Assembly: GCF_023168165.1 (NCBI RefSeq)
Contig: NZ_BQYJ01000017.1
Coordinates: 1-41,753, forward strand
DNA length: 41,753 bases
Direction of reading: 5' to 3'
From: Niallia sp. NCCP-28
GTDB lineage: Bacteria > Bacillota > Bacilli > Bacillales > Cytobacillaceae
The position numbers were made by a program, and so were the translations under genes. The notes beneath the pieces were generated by a model. That model made no database searches. It saw only the letters and a program-made list of their open reading frames with translations, and was not told the DNA's origin. Shown piece by piece: positions 1-7,674 of this stretch (within the stretch, counting starts at the first letter, position 1; every line of letters begins with the position of its first letter).

Positions 1-306
1 TCAAGTAGATCCATTGAATATAACGACAATCGAATCAGTAAGTTTATTGCCCAATATGGTAAATGTGCAATTTTAGGTGAAGGGTTAGGTATTCATGAAT
101 GGCATTGTCATCACATAAACCCCTATCATCTTTCAAAGGATGATAGTTATTCAAACTTAGTTGTTATTCATAAAACAATTCATCAATTGATACACCTAAA
201 AGATAAAGCGAAAATAGAAGCTCTTTTACAATCTCTAAAGCTTACAAGTAAGCAAAAAGAAAAAGTAAATAAACTACGATTAAGATGTCAAAATGAAATA
301 ATCTAA
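1..306 (+). CDS. Group II intron reverse transcriptase/maturase, C-terminal HNH end (partial)
   Basis: The frame is open from the first base of the window to a TAA at 304-306, so only the last 101 residues of the protein are present. They begin SSRSIEYNDNRIS and carry the HNH-type endonuclease pattern of LtrA-like proteins: a Cys (YGKCAI), then EWHCHH, INPYH, SNLVVIH and a final TIHQLIH. In group II introns this domain nicks the second target strand during retrohoming, after the RT and maturase domains. The N-terminal part lies outside the window. The intron RNA end follows directly downstream, which supports the call. Whether the full protein is intact cannot be seen. Confidence 0.85.
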   Translation, partial: SSRSIEYNDNRISKFIAQYGKCAILGEGLGIHEWHCHHINPYHLSKDDSYSNLVVIHKTIHQLIHLKDKAKIEALLQSLKLTSKQKEKVNKLRLRCQNEII

Positions 307-329
307 CTTTGGAAAACAGCACTCGTCTG

Positions 330-443
330 CTTATTACATAGAAAGAATAGATTGGATTAGTTGGAACGCCGTATGATTCGAAAGTTTCACGTACGGTGTG
401 AACAGGGGGAAAAGGGAGCGATAACTTCAAACTCTTACCTATC
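330..443 (+). mobile_element. Group II intron 3' end (ribozyme domains V and VI)
   Basis: Downstream of the maturase stop the sequence has the hallmark domain V hairpin: GAACGCCGTATG, a GAAA-containing loop, then CACGTACGGTG (about 364-398). It includes the CGC form of the catalytic triad. A purine-rich arm (GGGGGAAAAGGGAG) and CTCTTACCTAT follow and fit domain VI, putting the 3' splice junction near 441-444. The exact last base is inferred from the usual 3' end of bacterial introns. The 3' exon from about 444 has no recognisable gene, so the interrupted target is unknown. Confidence 0.75.
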
Positions 444-621
444 TGTATTAAGTACATTTATTAACAAACTATAATAAAATGTAGTTTTAACTTTAATATG
501 ACACTTTACGTATCAATAATGGTATCTTTTTATTTCTTTCCGGTGGAAAAAAATAAGATATTAAAAATAAAATTTATATAAATGAAAGACCTTTAGAAAA
601 TATATAAATTCTCATGTATTT

Positions 622-658
622 AGAGATCGAAAGTTGATAAAAACAACTATCGATCTCT
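622..658. terminator. Strong hairpin after the resolvase relic
   Basis: AGAGATCGA pairs with TCGATCTCT, and the stem continues as AAGTTG/CAACT around an A-rich loop, with one bulge. On the plus strand it is followed by ATTTTATT. It sits immediately downstream of the leftward resolvase frame, so a terminator is the likeliest role. The T-tract is better on the plus side, so it may act in both directions or only rightward. Confidence 0.5.
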
Positions 659-661
659 ATT

Positions 662-1204
662 TTATTCCATTAAATATCTATATAAACTGGACTTACTTAT
701 GCCAGTTTCTTTAGTTATTTCTGAAATTGTAAAGTTATTGCTATGGTACATGTTTATAGCACGTTCTACCATATACGATGGTTTTCTTGGTCTACCTGTT
801 AATGTCCCTTTTGCTTTGGCTTCCATTATTCCCTTTTTAGTATGTTCACTGATTATATCACTTTGAAGAAAGACTACACTTTTCAGAAAATTCTCTAGAT
901 ATTTTCCAGTATCTTTACTTGTATCGATATTCTCTTGGGTAAATAGAATATAAGCTTCTTTTCTTTGTATCTGTAATAATAAGTTAGCCAGATCTTTTGT
1001 TGAATCTGCAATAGAAAAGAACTTAGTTGTGATAACTTTATCATTTTTCTTTATTTTTTGAAGCATTTTATTGCGTTCTACTTTATTTGTGGGAAGCGAG
1101 TGTTATTCGTAATATATAATTTCGCAGTCGAAATTAGCCAACTCTTCTCTCTGTATTCTGCATTCTTTATCATCTTCGTAAGGTCTCATATATCCATATA
1201 ACAT
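662..1204 (-). pseudogene. Serine-recombinase (resolvase/invertase) family protein with an in-frame stop
   Basis: A 180-codon frame starts at ATG 1204 (MLYGYMRPYEDD...), preceded by a GGGAGG ribosome-binding site. It is interrupted by one TAA at 1103-1105 and continues in the same frame (HSLPTNKVERNK then MLQKIKKNDKV) to the normal end. The C-terminal half has the resolvase helix E region, GRPRKPS and a Hin-type HTH (ISEITKETGISKSSLYRYL). The canonical catalytic serine region (Y-x-R-V-S) reads YMRPYED here, so the nucleophilic serine is absent even apart from the stop. Proteins of this GYMRP type occur on Bacillus plasmids and may be regulatory rather than recombinogenic; that is family knowledge. 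A residual 134-aa product could start at the internal ATG at 1066. The gene is divergent from sulP, and a second remnant of the same arrangement lies at 39.9 kb. Confidence 0.8.
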
Positions 1205-1261
1205 GATTTTTTTCCTCCCGAAAAAAACGATTACATTAAAACTAACATATATTCTCTTTTA

Positions 1262-1296
1262 AAAAAAGACCAAAATGGTTCCTTTTTGGTCTTTTT
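1262..1296 (+). promoter_or_regulatory. sulP leader hairpin (possible attenuator)
   Basis: AAAAAGACCAAAA and TTTTGGTCTTTTT form a roughly 13-bp stem around an 8-nt loop. It lies in the 173-bp region between the divergent resolvase and sulP, so no upstream rightward gene needs terminating here. A related but altered hairpin precedes the second sulP copy (39820-39849). Position and conservation suggest a leader element of sulP; a bidirectional terminator is the alternative. Confidence 0.5.
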
Positions 1297-1377
1297 GGTG
1301 TTAGACTGTTTTCGAGATATTGATAATAGCTTTTTATCTAATTTATATAAAAAAAATTGAATTGGAGGTTTAAATTA

Positions 1378-2838
1378 GTGGAAAAGATTAAAAAAGAATG
1401 GTTTTCAAATGTAAAAGGAGATATTTTAGCGGGAATTGTTGTTGCCTTAGCTTTAATTCCAGAAGCAATTGCATTTTCTATTATTGCTGGAGTAGACCCT
1501 ATGGTAGGTCTATATGCTTCATTCTGTATAGCTGTCATTATTGCCTTTGTTGGAGGAAGACCAGGGATGATTTCAGCAGCTACAGGTGCAATGGCCCTAT
1601 TGATGGTTCCATTAGTAAAAGAACATGGTTTAAATTATCTGTTGGCAGCTACCATCCTAACAGGTATTATTCAAGTTTTGTTTGGAGTATTTAAAATTGC
1701 AAAATTAATGAAGTTCATTCCAAGAGCTGTAATGATAGGATTTGTAAATTCCTTAGCAATTTTAATATTCTTAGCTCAGGTGCCTCACTTTATTGGTATT
1801 TCATCAATGACCTATATCTTTGTAGGTATTACTTTAGTAATTGTGTATGTTTTACCTAGATTTATAAAATCTATTCCTGCACCGTTAATAGCTATTGTAG
1901 TTCTTACATCAGTTGCTATCTATTCTAATTTTGATTTAAGGACTGTCGGGGATTTAGGGGCTATAACACAATCTCTACCAGCGTTTTTAATTCCTAATGT
2001 TCCATTTAATTTTGAAACGTTACAAATAATATTTCCTTACTCCATTGCCTTGGCAATTGTAGGTTTATTAGAATCCTTGTTAACATCTTCCATTGTAGAT
2101 GATATGACAGATACAGAAAGCAATAAGAACCGAGAAGCAAGAGGGCAAGGAATTGCAAATGTTGTTACTGGTTTCTTTGGTGGTATGGCTGGTTGCGCTA
2201 TGATTGGTCAATCTGTTATAAACGTTAAGTCAGGTGGAAGAGGGCGACTATCCACATTAATAGCTGGTTTATTTTTAATGTTTTTAATTATTGTTCTTGG
2301 TGGTGTAGTTGTTCTAATTCCTATGGCTGTACTAGTGGGGATTATGATAATGGTCTCGATTGGAACTTTTGATTGGAATTCTTTTTCATACTTAAAGAAC
2401 GCACCTAGAACCGATGCAATTGTTATGTTAGTTACTGTTGTCATTGTTGTAGCGACACATGACCTTTCCATTGGAGTTATAGCCGGTGTAATTCTAAGTG
2501 CTATATTCTTTGTGGCAAAAATTTCAAAAATAAAGTTAACGAAACAAGAAACAATGCAAAATATTACTTTTTTTGTGGAAGGACAACTATTCTTTGCATC
2601 TGTGGAAGGATTTTTAGATGGATTTGATGTTAGTGTTCAACATAAGAATATAATAATTAACTTTTCAAATGCACATATATGGGACGATTCAGCAGTTGGA
2701 GCTATCGATAAAGTTGTAATTAAATACCGTGAAAATAATAATAATGTCTCTATTAAGAATTTAAATGCGGCGAGTAAAAAAATCTTAGATAAACTAGCTG
2801 TTTTTAATAACCCTAATGGAAAACTATCAGCCCATTAA
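1378..2838 (+). CDS. SulP family anion transporter with C-terminal STAS domain
   Basis: A 486-aa inner-membrane SLC26/SulP transporter. The N-terminal signature [20 protein letters not shown] is followed by about ten hydrophobic segments with conserved [14 protein letters not shown] and [19 protein letters not shown] cytosolic STAS domain occupies roughly residues 400-480 ([20 protein letters not shown]). The GTG at 1378 is chosen because GGAGG lies 9 bases before it and the preceding in-frame TTG overlaps that site. Family members carry sulfate, bicarbonate or other anions; the substrate cannot be read from sequence. It is followed 24 bp later by a UspA gene in the same direction, a common pairing. 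A decayed inverted copy lies at 38.4-39.7 kb. Confidence 0.9.
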   Translation: MEKIKKEWFSNVKGDILAGIVVALALIPEAIAFSIIAGVDPMVGLYASFCIAVIIAFVGGRPGMISAATGAMALLMVPLVKEHGLNYLLAATILTGIIQVLFGVFKIAKLMKFIPRAVMIGFVNSLAILIFLAQVPHFIGISSMTYIFVGITLVIVYVLPRFIKSIPAPLIAIVVLTSVAIYSNFDLRTVGDLGAITQSLPAFLIPNVPFNFETLQIIFPYSIALAIVGLLESLLTSSIVDDMTDTESNKNREARGQGIANVVTGFFGGMAGCAMIGQSVINVKSGGRGRLSTLIAGLFLMFLIIVLGGVVVLIPMAVLVGIMIMVSIGTFDWNSFSYLKNAPRTDAIVMLVTVVIVVATHDLSIGVIAGVILSAIFFVAKISKIKLTKQETMQNITFFVEGQLFFASVEGFLDGFDVSVQHKNIIINFSNAHIWDDSAVGAIDKVVIKYRENNNNVSIKNLNAASKKILDKLAVFNNPNGKLSAH

Positions 2839-2862
2839 TATTATAATACGAGGTGACTGAAC

Positions 2863-3282
2863 ATGTATAACAATATTTTATTAGCAGTTGATGGATCAGA
2901 ACATTCTAGAAGAGCAGCAAAAGAGGCAGTTAAGATAGCATCTATTAGTAAGGAAAGCACGGTAAAGATTGTTTATGTAGTTGATTTTTCAAAAGCTAGA
3001 ACAGAAGTCCTTCATGCTCACAATGGTGAGGAATTAGAGGTAGCAAGAAAAAAAAGATTAATACCTATTGAAGAAATTTTAGAGTCTAACAAAATAAAAT
3101 TCTCGATACAATTATTACATGGAGAACCAGGCCCAACCATTGTGGAGTATGCTAATAAAGGAAGTTATGACATCGTGATAATTGGCAGTAGAGGATTAAA
3201 CTCACTTCAAGAAATGGTGTTGGGAAGTGTAAGCCATAAGGTTGTAAAAAGGGTAGTATGTCCAGTGTTAATTGTAAAATAA
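2863..3282 (+). CDS. Universal stress protein (UspA family)
   Basis: A 139-aa single Usp domain protein: N-terminal NILLAVDGSEHSRRAAKEA and C-terminal GSRGLNSLQEMVLGSVSHKV with the G-2x-G-9x-G(S) ATP-binding pattern, ending CPVLIVK. Length and motifs match stand-alone cytosolic UspA proteins that bind ATP and tune stress or transporter activity. ATG at 2863 follows GAGGTGACTGAAC. The gene sits 24 bp after sulP on the same strand, so the two are probably co-transcribed and the Usp protein may modulate the transporter (inference). The second sulP copy lacks a following uspA: homology between the copies stops just before this gene. Confidence 0.93.
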   Translation: MYNNILLAVDGSEHSRRAAKEAVKIASISKESTVKIVYVVDFSKARTEVLHAHNGEELEVARKKRLIPIEEILESNKIKFSIQLLHGEPGPTIVEYANKGSYDIVIIGSRGLNSLQEMVLGSVSHKVVKRVVCPVLIVK

Positions 3283-3296
3283 GTTATTAAAAGTTC

Positions 3297-3321
3297 CGAC
3301 CATATTTGCAGTCGTTTTTTT
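3297..3321 (+). terminator. Weak terminator after uspA
   Basis: A short CGAC/GTCG stem with a 10-nt loop is followed by seven T residues, 15 bp after the uspA stop. The stem is only 4-5 bp, so efficiency is doubtful; the longer hairpin at 3381-3436 may be the real end. Confidence 0.4.
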
Positions 3322-3380
3322 ATAATTAGCGAAGTTTGTGAAGAAATGTACTTAAAGAAACGGGGGCTTTAGCAAAAAAG

Positions 3381-3436
3381 ATACAAAAGTAAAATGAGCA
3401 TGGAGATATATACTCCAGCTCATTTTACTTTTGTAT
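3381..3436. terminator. Long 24-bp hairpin between convergent genes
   Basis: A perfect 19-bp arm (ATACAAAAGTAAAATGAGC) pairs with GCTCATTTTACTTTTGTAT. After a single bulged A the stem continues as TGGAG/CTCCA around an ATATATA loop. It lies between the rightward sulP-uspA pair and the leftward block ending at 3555. It has A-rich and T-rich edges and could serve both directions. It could also be the core of a small mobile repeat, since such long perfect stems are more than a terminator needs. Confidence 0.5.
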
Positions 3437-3524
3437 TTTAATCAACCTTTACCTTTAACATAGCCTTTAATTATTAAATACTCATATAACAATAATGAGC
3501 CCACTTGGTTAAGAGAATATCAAG

Positions 3525-3552
3525 AAAAGCCCAACTATTTAGTTGGACTTTT
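3525..3552 (-). terminator. Terminator of the integrase-linked block
   Basis: Read leftward, GTCCAACTA and TAGTTGGGC form a stem with a short AA loop region, followed by CTTTTC. It lies directly after the stop of the 222-aa membrane protein. Confidence 0.7.
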
Positions 3553-3554
3553 CA

Positions 3555-4223
3555 TTAATATCCTTTGTTTATCATGTCATCAAATTCTTTTAACTCGATC
3601 GGAGTAATCTCTTGATATAAAGTCGTTTCAACCTTTCGTAACCTTTTTCTTCTTAGCAATATCGGCAGATAAAAGATGGAGAAGAGCGCAACTACTATAA
3701 AATATATAAATGAATTTAATGAGTTTATTAATGAAAAACCTAAAACCAGGTTAAAGAAAATATTAATAAAGGTAATATATTTTTTATTCTTTCTTAATTG
3801 ATATAAAGTACTATGGTAGTTTTCAAATGGACTACGATCTCGTAAAGATTTTTCTTTCCAAGATGACTCAGCATTTATATATTCTTTATGAAATTTTTCT
3901 ACCTCTGTTTCTTGATTTGATACTGTGTTGCTAAGCTTCGGTTTAACGTCTTGAACCATCTTATGTACATCTTCTTTTATTAATTCTCTAATTTCATTAT
4001 CTCTTATGTTTTCTTCTAAAGTATTCACTTTTTTATTAATCCCTATTAGAGTGGTAAATGAGTTTGCAGCGGAAAAGAAAAAATAAAAACTGACTAAAAC
4101 TATCAATAAGCTGTTGTTATAAGTCGGATTGTATATCGAATTACCATACAAAGCTACTGCGCCGAAGCCAATACAAGCTATATAAAGTATAAAACGTTGT
4201 ACACTAAACGGTTTTACTGGCAT
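3555..4223 (-). CDS. Four-helix membrane protein of unknown function
   Basis: A 222-aa protein not recognised as a named family. Two hydrophobic segments lie near the N-terminus (FILYIACIGFGAVALYG and SLLIVLVSFYFFFSAA). A charged, probably coiled region of about 90 residues follows (KKVNTLEENIRDNEIRELIKEDVHKMVQ). A second pair of membrane segments (FINIFFNLVLGFSLINSL, FIYFIVVALFSIFYLPILL) and a basic tail RRKRLRK complete it. The 2+2 helix arrangement with a soluble middle suggests an integral membrane protein with a cytosolic loop. It is the last gene of the leftward block headed by the tyrosine recombinase and is followed by a terminator. Confidence 0.6.
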   Translation of the reverse strand: MPVKPFSVQRFILYIACIGFGAVALYGNSIYNPTYNNSLLIVLVSFYFFFSAANSFTTLIGINKKVNTLEENIRDNEIRELIKEDVHKMVQDVKPKLSNTVSNQETEVEKFHKEYINAESSWKEKSLRDRSPFENYHSTLYQLRKNKKYITFINIFFNLVLGFSLINSLNSFIYFIVVALFSIFYLPILLRRKRLRKVETTLYQEITPIELKEFDDMINKGY

Positions 4224-4242
4224 AAAAAAATCCTCTTTTCTA

Positions 4243-4477
4243 TTAATGAACGGGTCCTACTTCCTCAATTTTTAGAATATATGTATGATAATCGTCAGTC
4301 ACCAATACCTCTTCCATTTCATCCATTTCTTCTAAGAAGTTGTTATTACCATAAACAAGCCTTAAATCTTTTACAATTGCTATACTTGTAATAACTTTCC
4401 CAAATTGACGTGACGAAAGTGTTCTGCCAGTTCTGGAGTTATGTTTACATAATTCGGATCAATTTTAAATCCCTTAC
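4243..4477 (-). pseudogene. Probable frameshifted small ORF
   Basis: Between two real genes two overlapping leftward frames appear to make one product. The upstream frame reads FKIDPNYVNITPELAEHF then RHVNLGK before stopping. The downstream frame reads VITSIAIVKDLRLVYG, NNNFLEEMDEMEE, VLVTDDYHTYILKIEE and VGPVH before TAA at 4243-4245. Joining them near RHVNLGK/VITSI gives a plausible acidic protein of about 80 residues, so a single-base frameshift near 4395 is likely. No ATG opens the upstream frame; it starts right after the GGAGGAATAA at the end of the preceding gene. Function is unknown. Confidence 0.35.
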
Positions 4478-4732
4478 TTATTCCTCCGCTTCCAGAGGAT
4501 CACTTTTTATCTTTACATGATCCTGGTATCCTTTTTCATTAATCCAATCACGTACTTGATCTCTCCAAATAACGGAGCAGCATGCAGAAGAACAGGCCTT
4601 TTCGGTTATGCTATCTTGTGAAGCTGCTCGGACTAAATAGTAACCATCGTCAGTACTACTTGAAACCTTTTTATTACATGAAGCACAGTGAAAGGACCAA
4701 TTTTGTTTAAGATTTTTCCTGAATTTCTTCAT
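4478..4732 (-). CDS. Small cysteine-rich (zinc-ribbon-like) protein, unknown function
   Basis: An 84-aa basic protein. It contains a CxxC pair (FHCASCNKK) and, about 30 residues later, KACSSACCSVIW, a second cysteine cluster, so a structural zinc site is plausible. The C-terminal part is charged (VKIKSDPLEAEE). It is in the small-ORF series downstream of the tyrosine recombinase, all leftward. Not recognised as a named family; it may be an accessory gene of the mobile unit (inference from position). Confidence 0.5.
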   Translation of the reverse strand: MKKFRKNLKQNWSFHCASCNKKVSSSTDDGYYLVRAASQDSITEKACSSACCSVIWRDQVRDWINEKGYQDHVKIKSDPLEAEE

Positions 4733-4788
4733 TTTAAATGATGGGTGATTAATAATATATTGATTCTTTTCATCGTTATAAACCCAGT

Positions 4789-5019
4789 CTAAAAACGTAG
4801 ATCCATTGTAAACTCGATATCCAATTCAGTATTAATCCTTTTATTTTGAGACTCAATAAACTGATCAACAGAAGGGTTGTTATAGGCTGCCGTTAACTTT
4901 TCTATATACCCTAATGCTTCATTACGATTGACTAAATTTAAATCCGAAGAGTTTTTCAAAAGAAATCCTTTCTCTCCATCGTTCATAGTAACCTCTATAA
5001 ATTTGAATATATTTGACAT
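4789..5019 (-). CDS. Small protein of unknown function
   Basis: A 76-aa protein starting MSNIFKFIEVTMNDGEKG, with GGAGGTAG about 8 bases upstream of the ATG at 5019, which supports translation. It has no membrane segment or cysteines and an acidic C-terminus (NTELDIEFTMDLRF). It sits 22 bp after the wHTH-like gene and 56 bp before the cysteine-rich gene, as part of the same leftward series. No family recognised. Confidence 0.5.
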   Translation of the reverse strand: MSNIFKFIEVTMNDGEKGFLLKNSSDLNLVNRNEALGYIEKLTAAYNNPSVDQFIESQNKRINTELDIEFTMDLRF

Positions 5020-5041
5020 AAAAACAAAACTACCTCCTATG

Positions 5042-5347
5042 TTAACTATTCAGTTTGTAGATTCTATCCTTTTTATCAATGTCTTCAACAAAAACCAATA
5101 GACCGTTTCTGGTCATTTTGTCTAAGACTAAGCAAACCTTTCCATAGGCTTTCGGTTTGTTTGTAGAAAATCGTTCATTAGAGTATTTTCCTAGTTTAAT
5201 AAGATGCTCACATATGGATAAAGCACTTGTTTCCCCTTTACGAATTAACTCTAAAATATCATTTTGTAGGGGAGAGGGAATATCGCTTATTGTGTTTTCC
5301 TGCTTTTTTTCTTCCTGGAACAATTCATCGAATGATATTTGGCTCAT
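5042..5347 (-). CDS. Possible winged-helix small protein next to the recombinase
   Basis: A 101-aa protein with a linker-like acidic N-terminus (FDELFQEEKKQENT). A helical segment then resembles a winged-helix fold: ILELIRKGETSALSICEHL, KAYGKVCLVLDKMTRNGLL and a terminal beta-like IDKKDRIYKL. The helix-turn-helix reading is by pattern only. GGAGAA precedes ATG 5347 by 5 bases. It starts 58 bp after the recombinase stop, so it is probably co-transcribed with it and could be a directionality or regulatory factor (inference). Confidence 0.45.
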   Translation of the reverse strand: MSQISFDELFQEEKKQENTISDIPSPLQNDILELIRKGETSALSICEHLIKLGKYSNERFSTNKPKAYGKVCLVLDKMTRNGLLVFVEDIDKKDRIYKLNS

Positions 5348-5405
5348 TATATTTCTCCGATCTTTAAATTACTGTTTAAAAATATACTTGGAAAGAGAGA
5401 AGAGG

Positions 5406-6563
5406 TTATTTATTTCGATTTTCTTCCATCTTCTCAATAATCTTTTTACCTTCATCCCTTGAGAGGTTTGTATACTTTGAAGTTGTTTCAATGCTGCTGT
5501 GTCCCAATTGGTCTCTAAGTGTAATAATATCTCCACCTTGAAGAATCCAATCATTCGCAAAGGAATGCCTCATCTTATGAGGACTTAAACCTTTACCGGT
5601 ACTAAATTCATTCTGGTCATAAAATTCCTTCGTATATTTACTAACTAGGGTCTGTATAGACCTAACGGAGAGAGGTTGCACCATGCCTTTGTATTTACTC
5701 ACAAATACATAAATATCTGATTCCTTTGTGTTAAACCTTTCTTGTCGGACTCTCAGATAGGCTTTTAACTCCTCAAGTGCAGCTTGTAGAACAAGCACCG
5801 TATCTTCCTTATTACCTTTACGGATGATATCTATTTCTCTTGTATGAAAATTAATATCTTGTAGAGTTAAACTAGCAAGCTCTGATACCCGTATTCCGCT
5901 TCCTAAGAGAAGGGAGATCATTGCTACATCTCTTTCTTTTTGCTTTAAGTAAGCTTTGTACATCTTAGCACTCGTAGCTTCTAGGACTTTTTCATAATCA
6001 AATTTCAAGTATTGAATAAAGTCACTAATTTCATTCGATTTAATCACCTTTGAACTTATCTTAGCAGCTCGACGACTGGCAGTTTCTTGTTCTTTACGTT
6101 GCTTAATTTTACTAAAGACATTTCGATAAAAATAACATTCTCCATCTTCATTTTCCGTCTCTGTGGTTAAGTAGCTGAAGAGGGATTTTAATGCGTTTAT
6201 ATTGCGATCTACTGCATCTTTGCTCCTGCGACGAACTGGGGCAGGGGGAGACTTGGTTTTTTCCTTTTCTGTTCTAATATCTTCGTTTTCTATGTGCTCT
6301 CTATATAGTTCAACAGTTTCTTTTGAAAGTGTCTCTAAAACAGAATAGGGAATCGATTTTATATCTTTATAATCAGCCACACCCTCTGAAAGGAGCCAGT
6401 TAAAAAACTTTAAATATTCATGTACATATCCTAATAGAGAAGAGGGAGAATATTTTGCTCTTCGTTTAGACCGCATATACTCTTGTACATAATCCGGCAT
6501 TTGAGGGAGCATGGTTTCTAAACGTTCATCATGTATAATTCTTTGCCTGGATTCAATGGGCAA
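5406..6563 (-). CDS. Tyrosine recombinase, XerS-like
   Basis: A 385-aa tyrosine recombinase. An N-terminal SAM-like core-binding domain (about residues 20-165) contains YVHEYLKFFNWLLSEGV, typical of XerS-type single recombinases. The catalytic domain follows with all expected residues: R225 (GSGIRVSEL), K249 (IIRKGNKED), H329 and R332 (SPHKMRHSF), H355 (DQLGHSS) and the nucleophile Y364 (TSKYTNL). It therefore looks active. XerS proteins act alone at a dif-like site; relatives in accessory DNA act as integrases, and this sequence cannot separate the two. It heads a leftward series of small ORFs. Upstream are a LexA-like box at 6620-6633 and one copy of a 35-bp repeat (6592-6626). Confidence 0.85.
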   Translation of the reverse strand: MPIESRQRIIHDERLETMLPQMPDYVQEYMRSKRRAKYSPSSLLGYVHEYLKFFNWLLSEGVADYKDIKSIPYSVLETLSKETVELYREHIENEDIRTEKEKTKSPPAPVRRRSKDAVDRNINALKSLFSYLTTETENEDGECYFYRNVFSKIKQRKEQETASRRAAKISSKVIKSNEISDFIQYLKFDYEKVLEATSAKMYKAYLKQKERDVAMISLLLGSGIRVSELASLTLQDINFHTREIDIIRKGNKEDTVLVLQAALEELKAYLRVRQERFNTKESDIYVFVSKYKGMVQPLSVRSIQTLVSKYTKEFYDQNEFSTGKGLSPHKMRHSFANDWILQGGDIITLRDQLGHSSIETTSKYTNLSRDEGKKIIEKMEENRNK

Positions 6564-6591
6564 GACTAATCAACCTCCTTATTTCTAATTT

Positions 6592-6626
6592 AATTAAGTC
6601 TGCACTAAATATAATTTTAACGAACA
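6592..6626 (-). repeat. 35-bp repeat copy B, upstream of the recombinase
   Basis: Read leftward it begins TGTTCGTTAAAA and ends GTGCAGACTTAATT. It matches 28 of 35 positions with the inverted copy at 7675-7709, with mismatches concentrated in the middle. The two copies flank the DUF3800 gene, about 1.05 kb apart, in opposite orientation. They could be recombinase sites or shared promoter/operator elements. Confidence 0.5.
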
Positions 6627-6633
6627 CTTGTTC
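6620..6633. promoter_or_regulatory. LexA/DinR-like box before the recombinase
   Basis: ACGAACACTTGTTC is a dyad close to the Bacillus SOS consensus CGAAC-N4-GTTCG; only the last base differs (T for G). It lies about 60 bp upstream of the recombinase start, the expected region for a promoter. SOS control of the recombinase would follow if LexA binds; this is inferred from the motif only. Confidence 0.4.
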
Positions 6634-6637
6634 TTTT

Positions 6638-7453
6638 TTATTTTTGGGCGGCTAACTCTAATTCAAATTTAGAAGTAAATAGATCTAGATATGTAGCTAT
6701 ATTTTTTTGCTCCAATGAACTATGGCCAGTCAACTCAAAGTATTTAATATTTACTAATAACTGATAGAAATTAGGGTATTTGTTTATCATATTCATGATG
6801 AACTTCTTTTTTCTCCATAAGTTCTTATCCTTTGGAAAACCATCTTTAAAAGTAACTGGTCTATTTTCAATAATATTTCGGACCATTCCAAGTATTGTAT
6901 CTACAATTTCAATACCAATTTCTTCATTTTTCGCTTTTAACTTTGCTTTTTCCACCCAGAAATGAGAATTGCGGTAAATTGAATGTGTATTTAATTGTTC
7001 CTTTATATTTTTATCTAATTGAAAATCTCTATAAAGGCCACTATCCTCAATATATAGTCTTGCTTTAATGTCAGAAAAACTACCATAATCTCTTAATAAA
7101 CCATAAAGAACACGTTCTGGAATCTTACTATAAATCATTTTATCTACAATATTTTTATAACGTCTTTTTTCTTCATTTATGTGTTGTATTTTTATAAAAG
7201 AAACTATATTAATTCTAACGGAACGATAGTAATTTGATATAACACTAACTGCTTCTTCGTGATTTTTATAATCATTGGAACCTAAATCAGTAAAATGTAA
7301 TTTATAATTAGGATCAGTCTTTAATTTTTCATTTAATGCATTTATTTTTCCTGTAGTATAAAAGTCAGTAGGTAAGGAAAGTCCACACATTAGGGAGACA
7401 TGTTTATCTATTTTTCCACTTTCATCAAAGAATACAGTTACATTATGTTCCAT
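6638..7453 (-). CDS. DUF3800 domain protein
   Basis: A 271-aa protein with the DUF3800 opening TVFFDESGKIDKHVSLM and a later acidic motif ARLYIEDSGLY. DUF3800 proteins share an RNase H-like fold suggested by the conserved DESG aspartate and often appear in mobile or defence-related contexts; no reaction is firmly assigned. ATG at 7453 follows GGAGGAATTTTAACAA. No partner gene adjoins it: the region upstream (7454-7900) is non-coding, and the recombinase block begins 75 bp after its stop with its own probable promoter. Two inverted 35-bp repeats flank it, so it might be a cargo gene of that unit. Confidence 0.75.
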   Translation of the reverse strand: MEHNVTVFFDESGKIDKHVSLMCGLSLPTDFYTTGKINALNEKLKTDPNYKLHFTDLGSNDYKNHEEAVSVISNYYRSVRINIVSFIKIQHINEEKRRYKNIVDKMIYSKIPERVLYGLLRDYGSFSDIKARLYIEDSGLYRDFQLDKNIKEQLNTHSIYRNSHFWVEKAKLKAKNEEIGIEIVDTILGMVRNIIENRPVTFKDGFPKDKNLWRKKKFIMNMINKYPNFYQLLVNIKYFELTGHSSLEQKNIATYLDLFTSKFELELAAQK

Positions 7454-7592
7454 TTGTTAAAATTCCTCCGTATCATTTTAAAAGCTTGCATAAAATATTT
7501 GTTTATGTTAAATTTTAATTAACAGCATTGAGCTTATCACAGGCTTCGCCTAATGAAATTTGATAAACCAGTGTTAAAACGAACGTTTTGGG

Positions 7593-7619
7593 AAACCGAG
7601 GATAGCATCCTCGGTTTTT
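7593..7619 (+). terminator. Rightward terminator-type hairpin in non-coding DNA
   Basis: AAACCGAGGAT pairs with ATCCTCGGTTT across a short GC loop and is followed by TTCCTTTT. No rightward gene precedes it here, so it probably marks the end of a lost gene. The 450 bp between 7454 and 7904 otherwise holds only the 35-bp repeat and the HU terminator. Confidence 0.5.
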
Positions 7620-7674
7620 CCTTTTGGTCTATATTACCATTATACCAAACACACATTCTACTGTCTATTGTAAA

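Noticed and set aside
1357-1377. Upstream TTG start for sulP (product beginning MNWRFKL)
   Set aside because: That start overlaps the GGAGG ribosome site, which is correctly spaced for the GTG at 1378.
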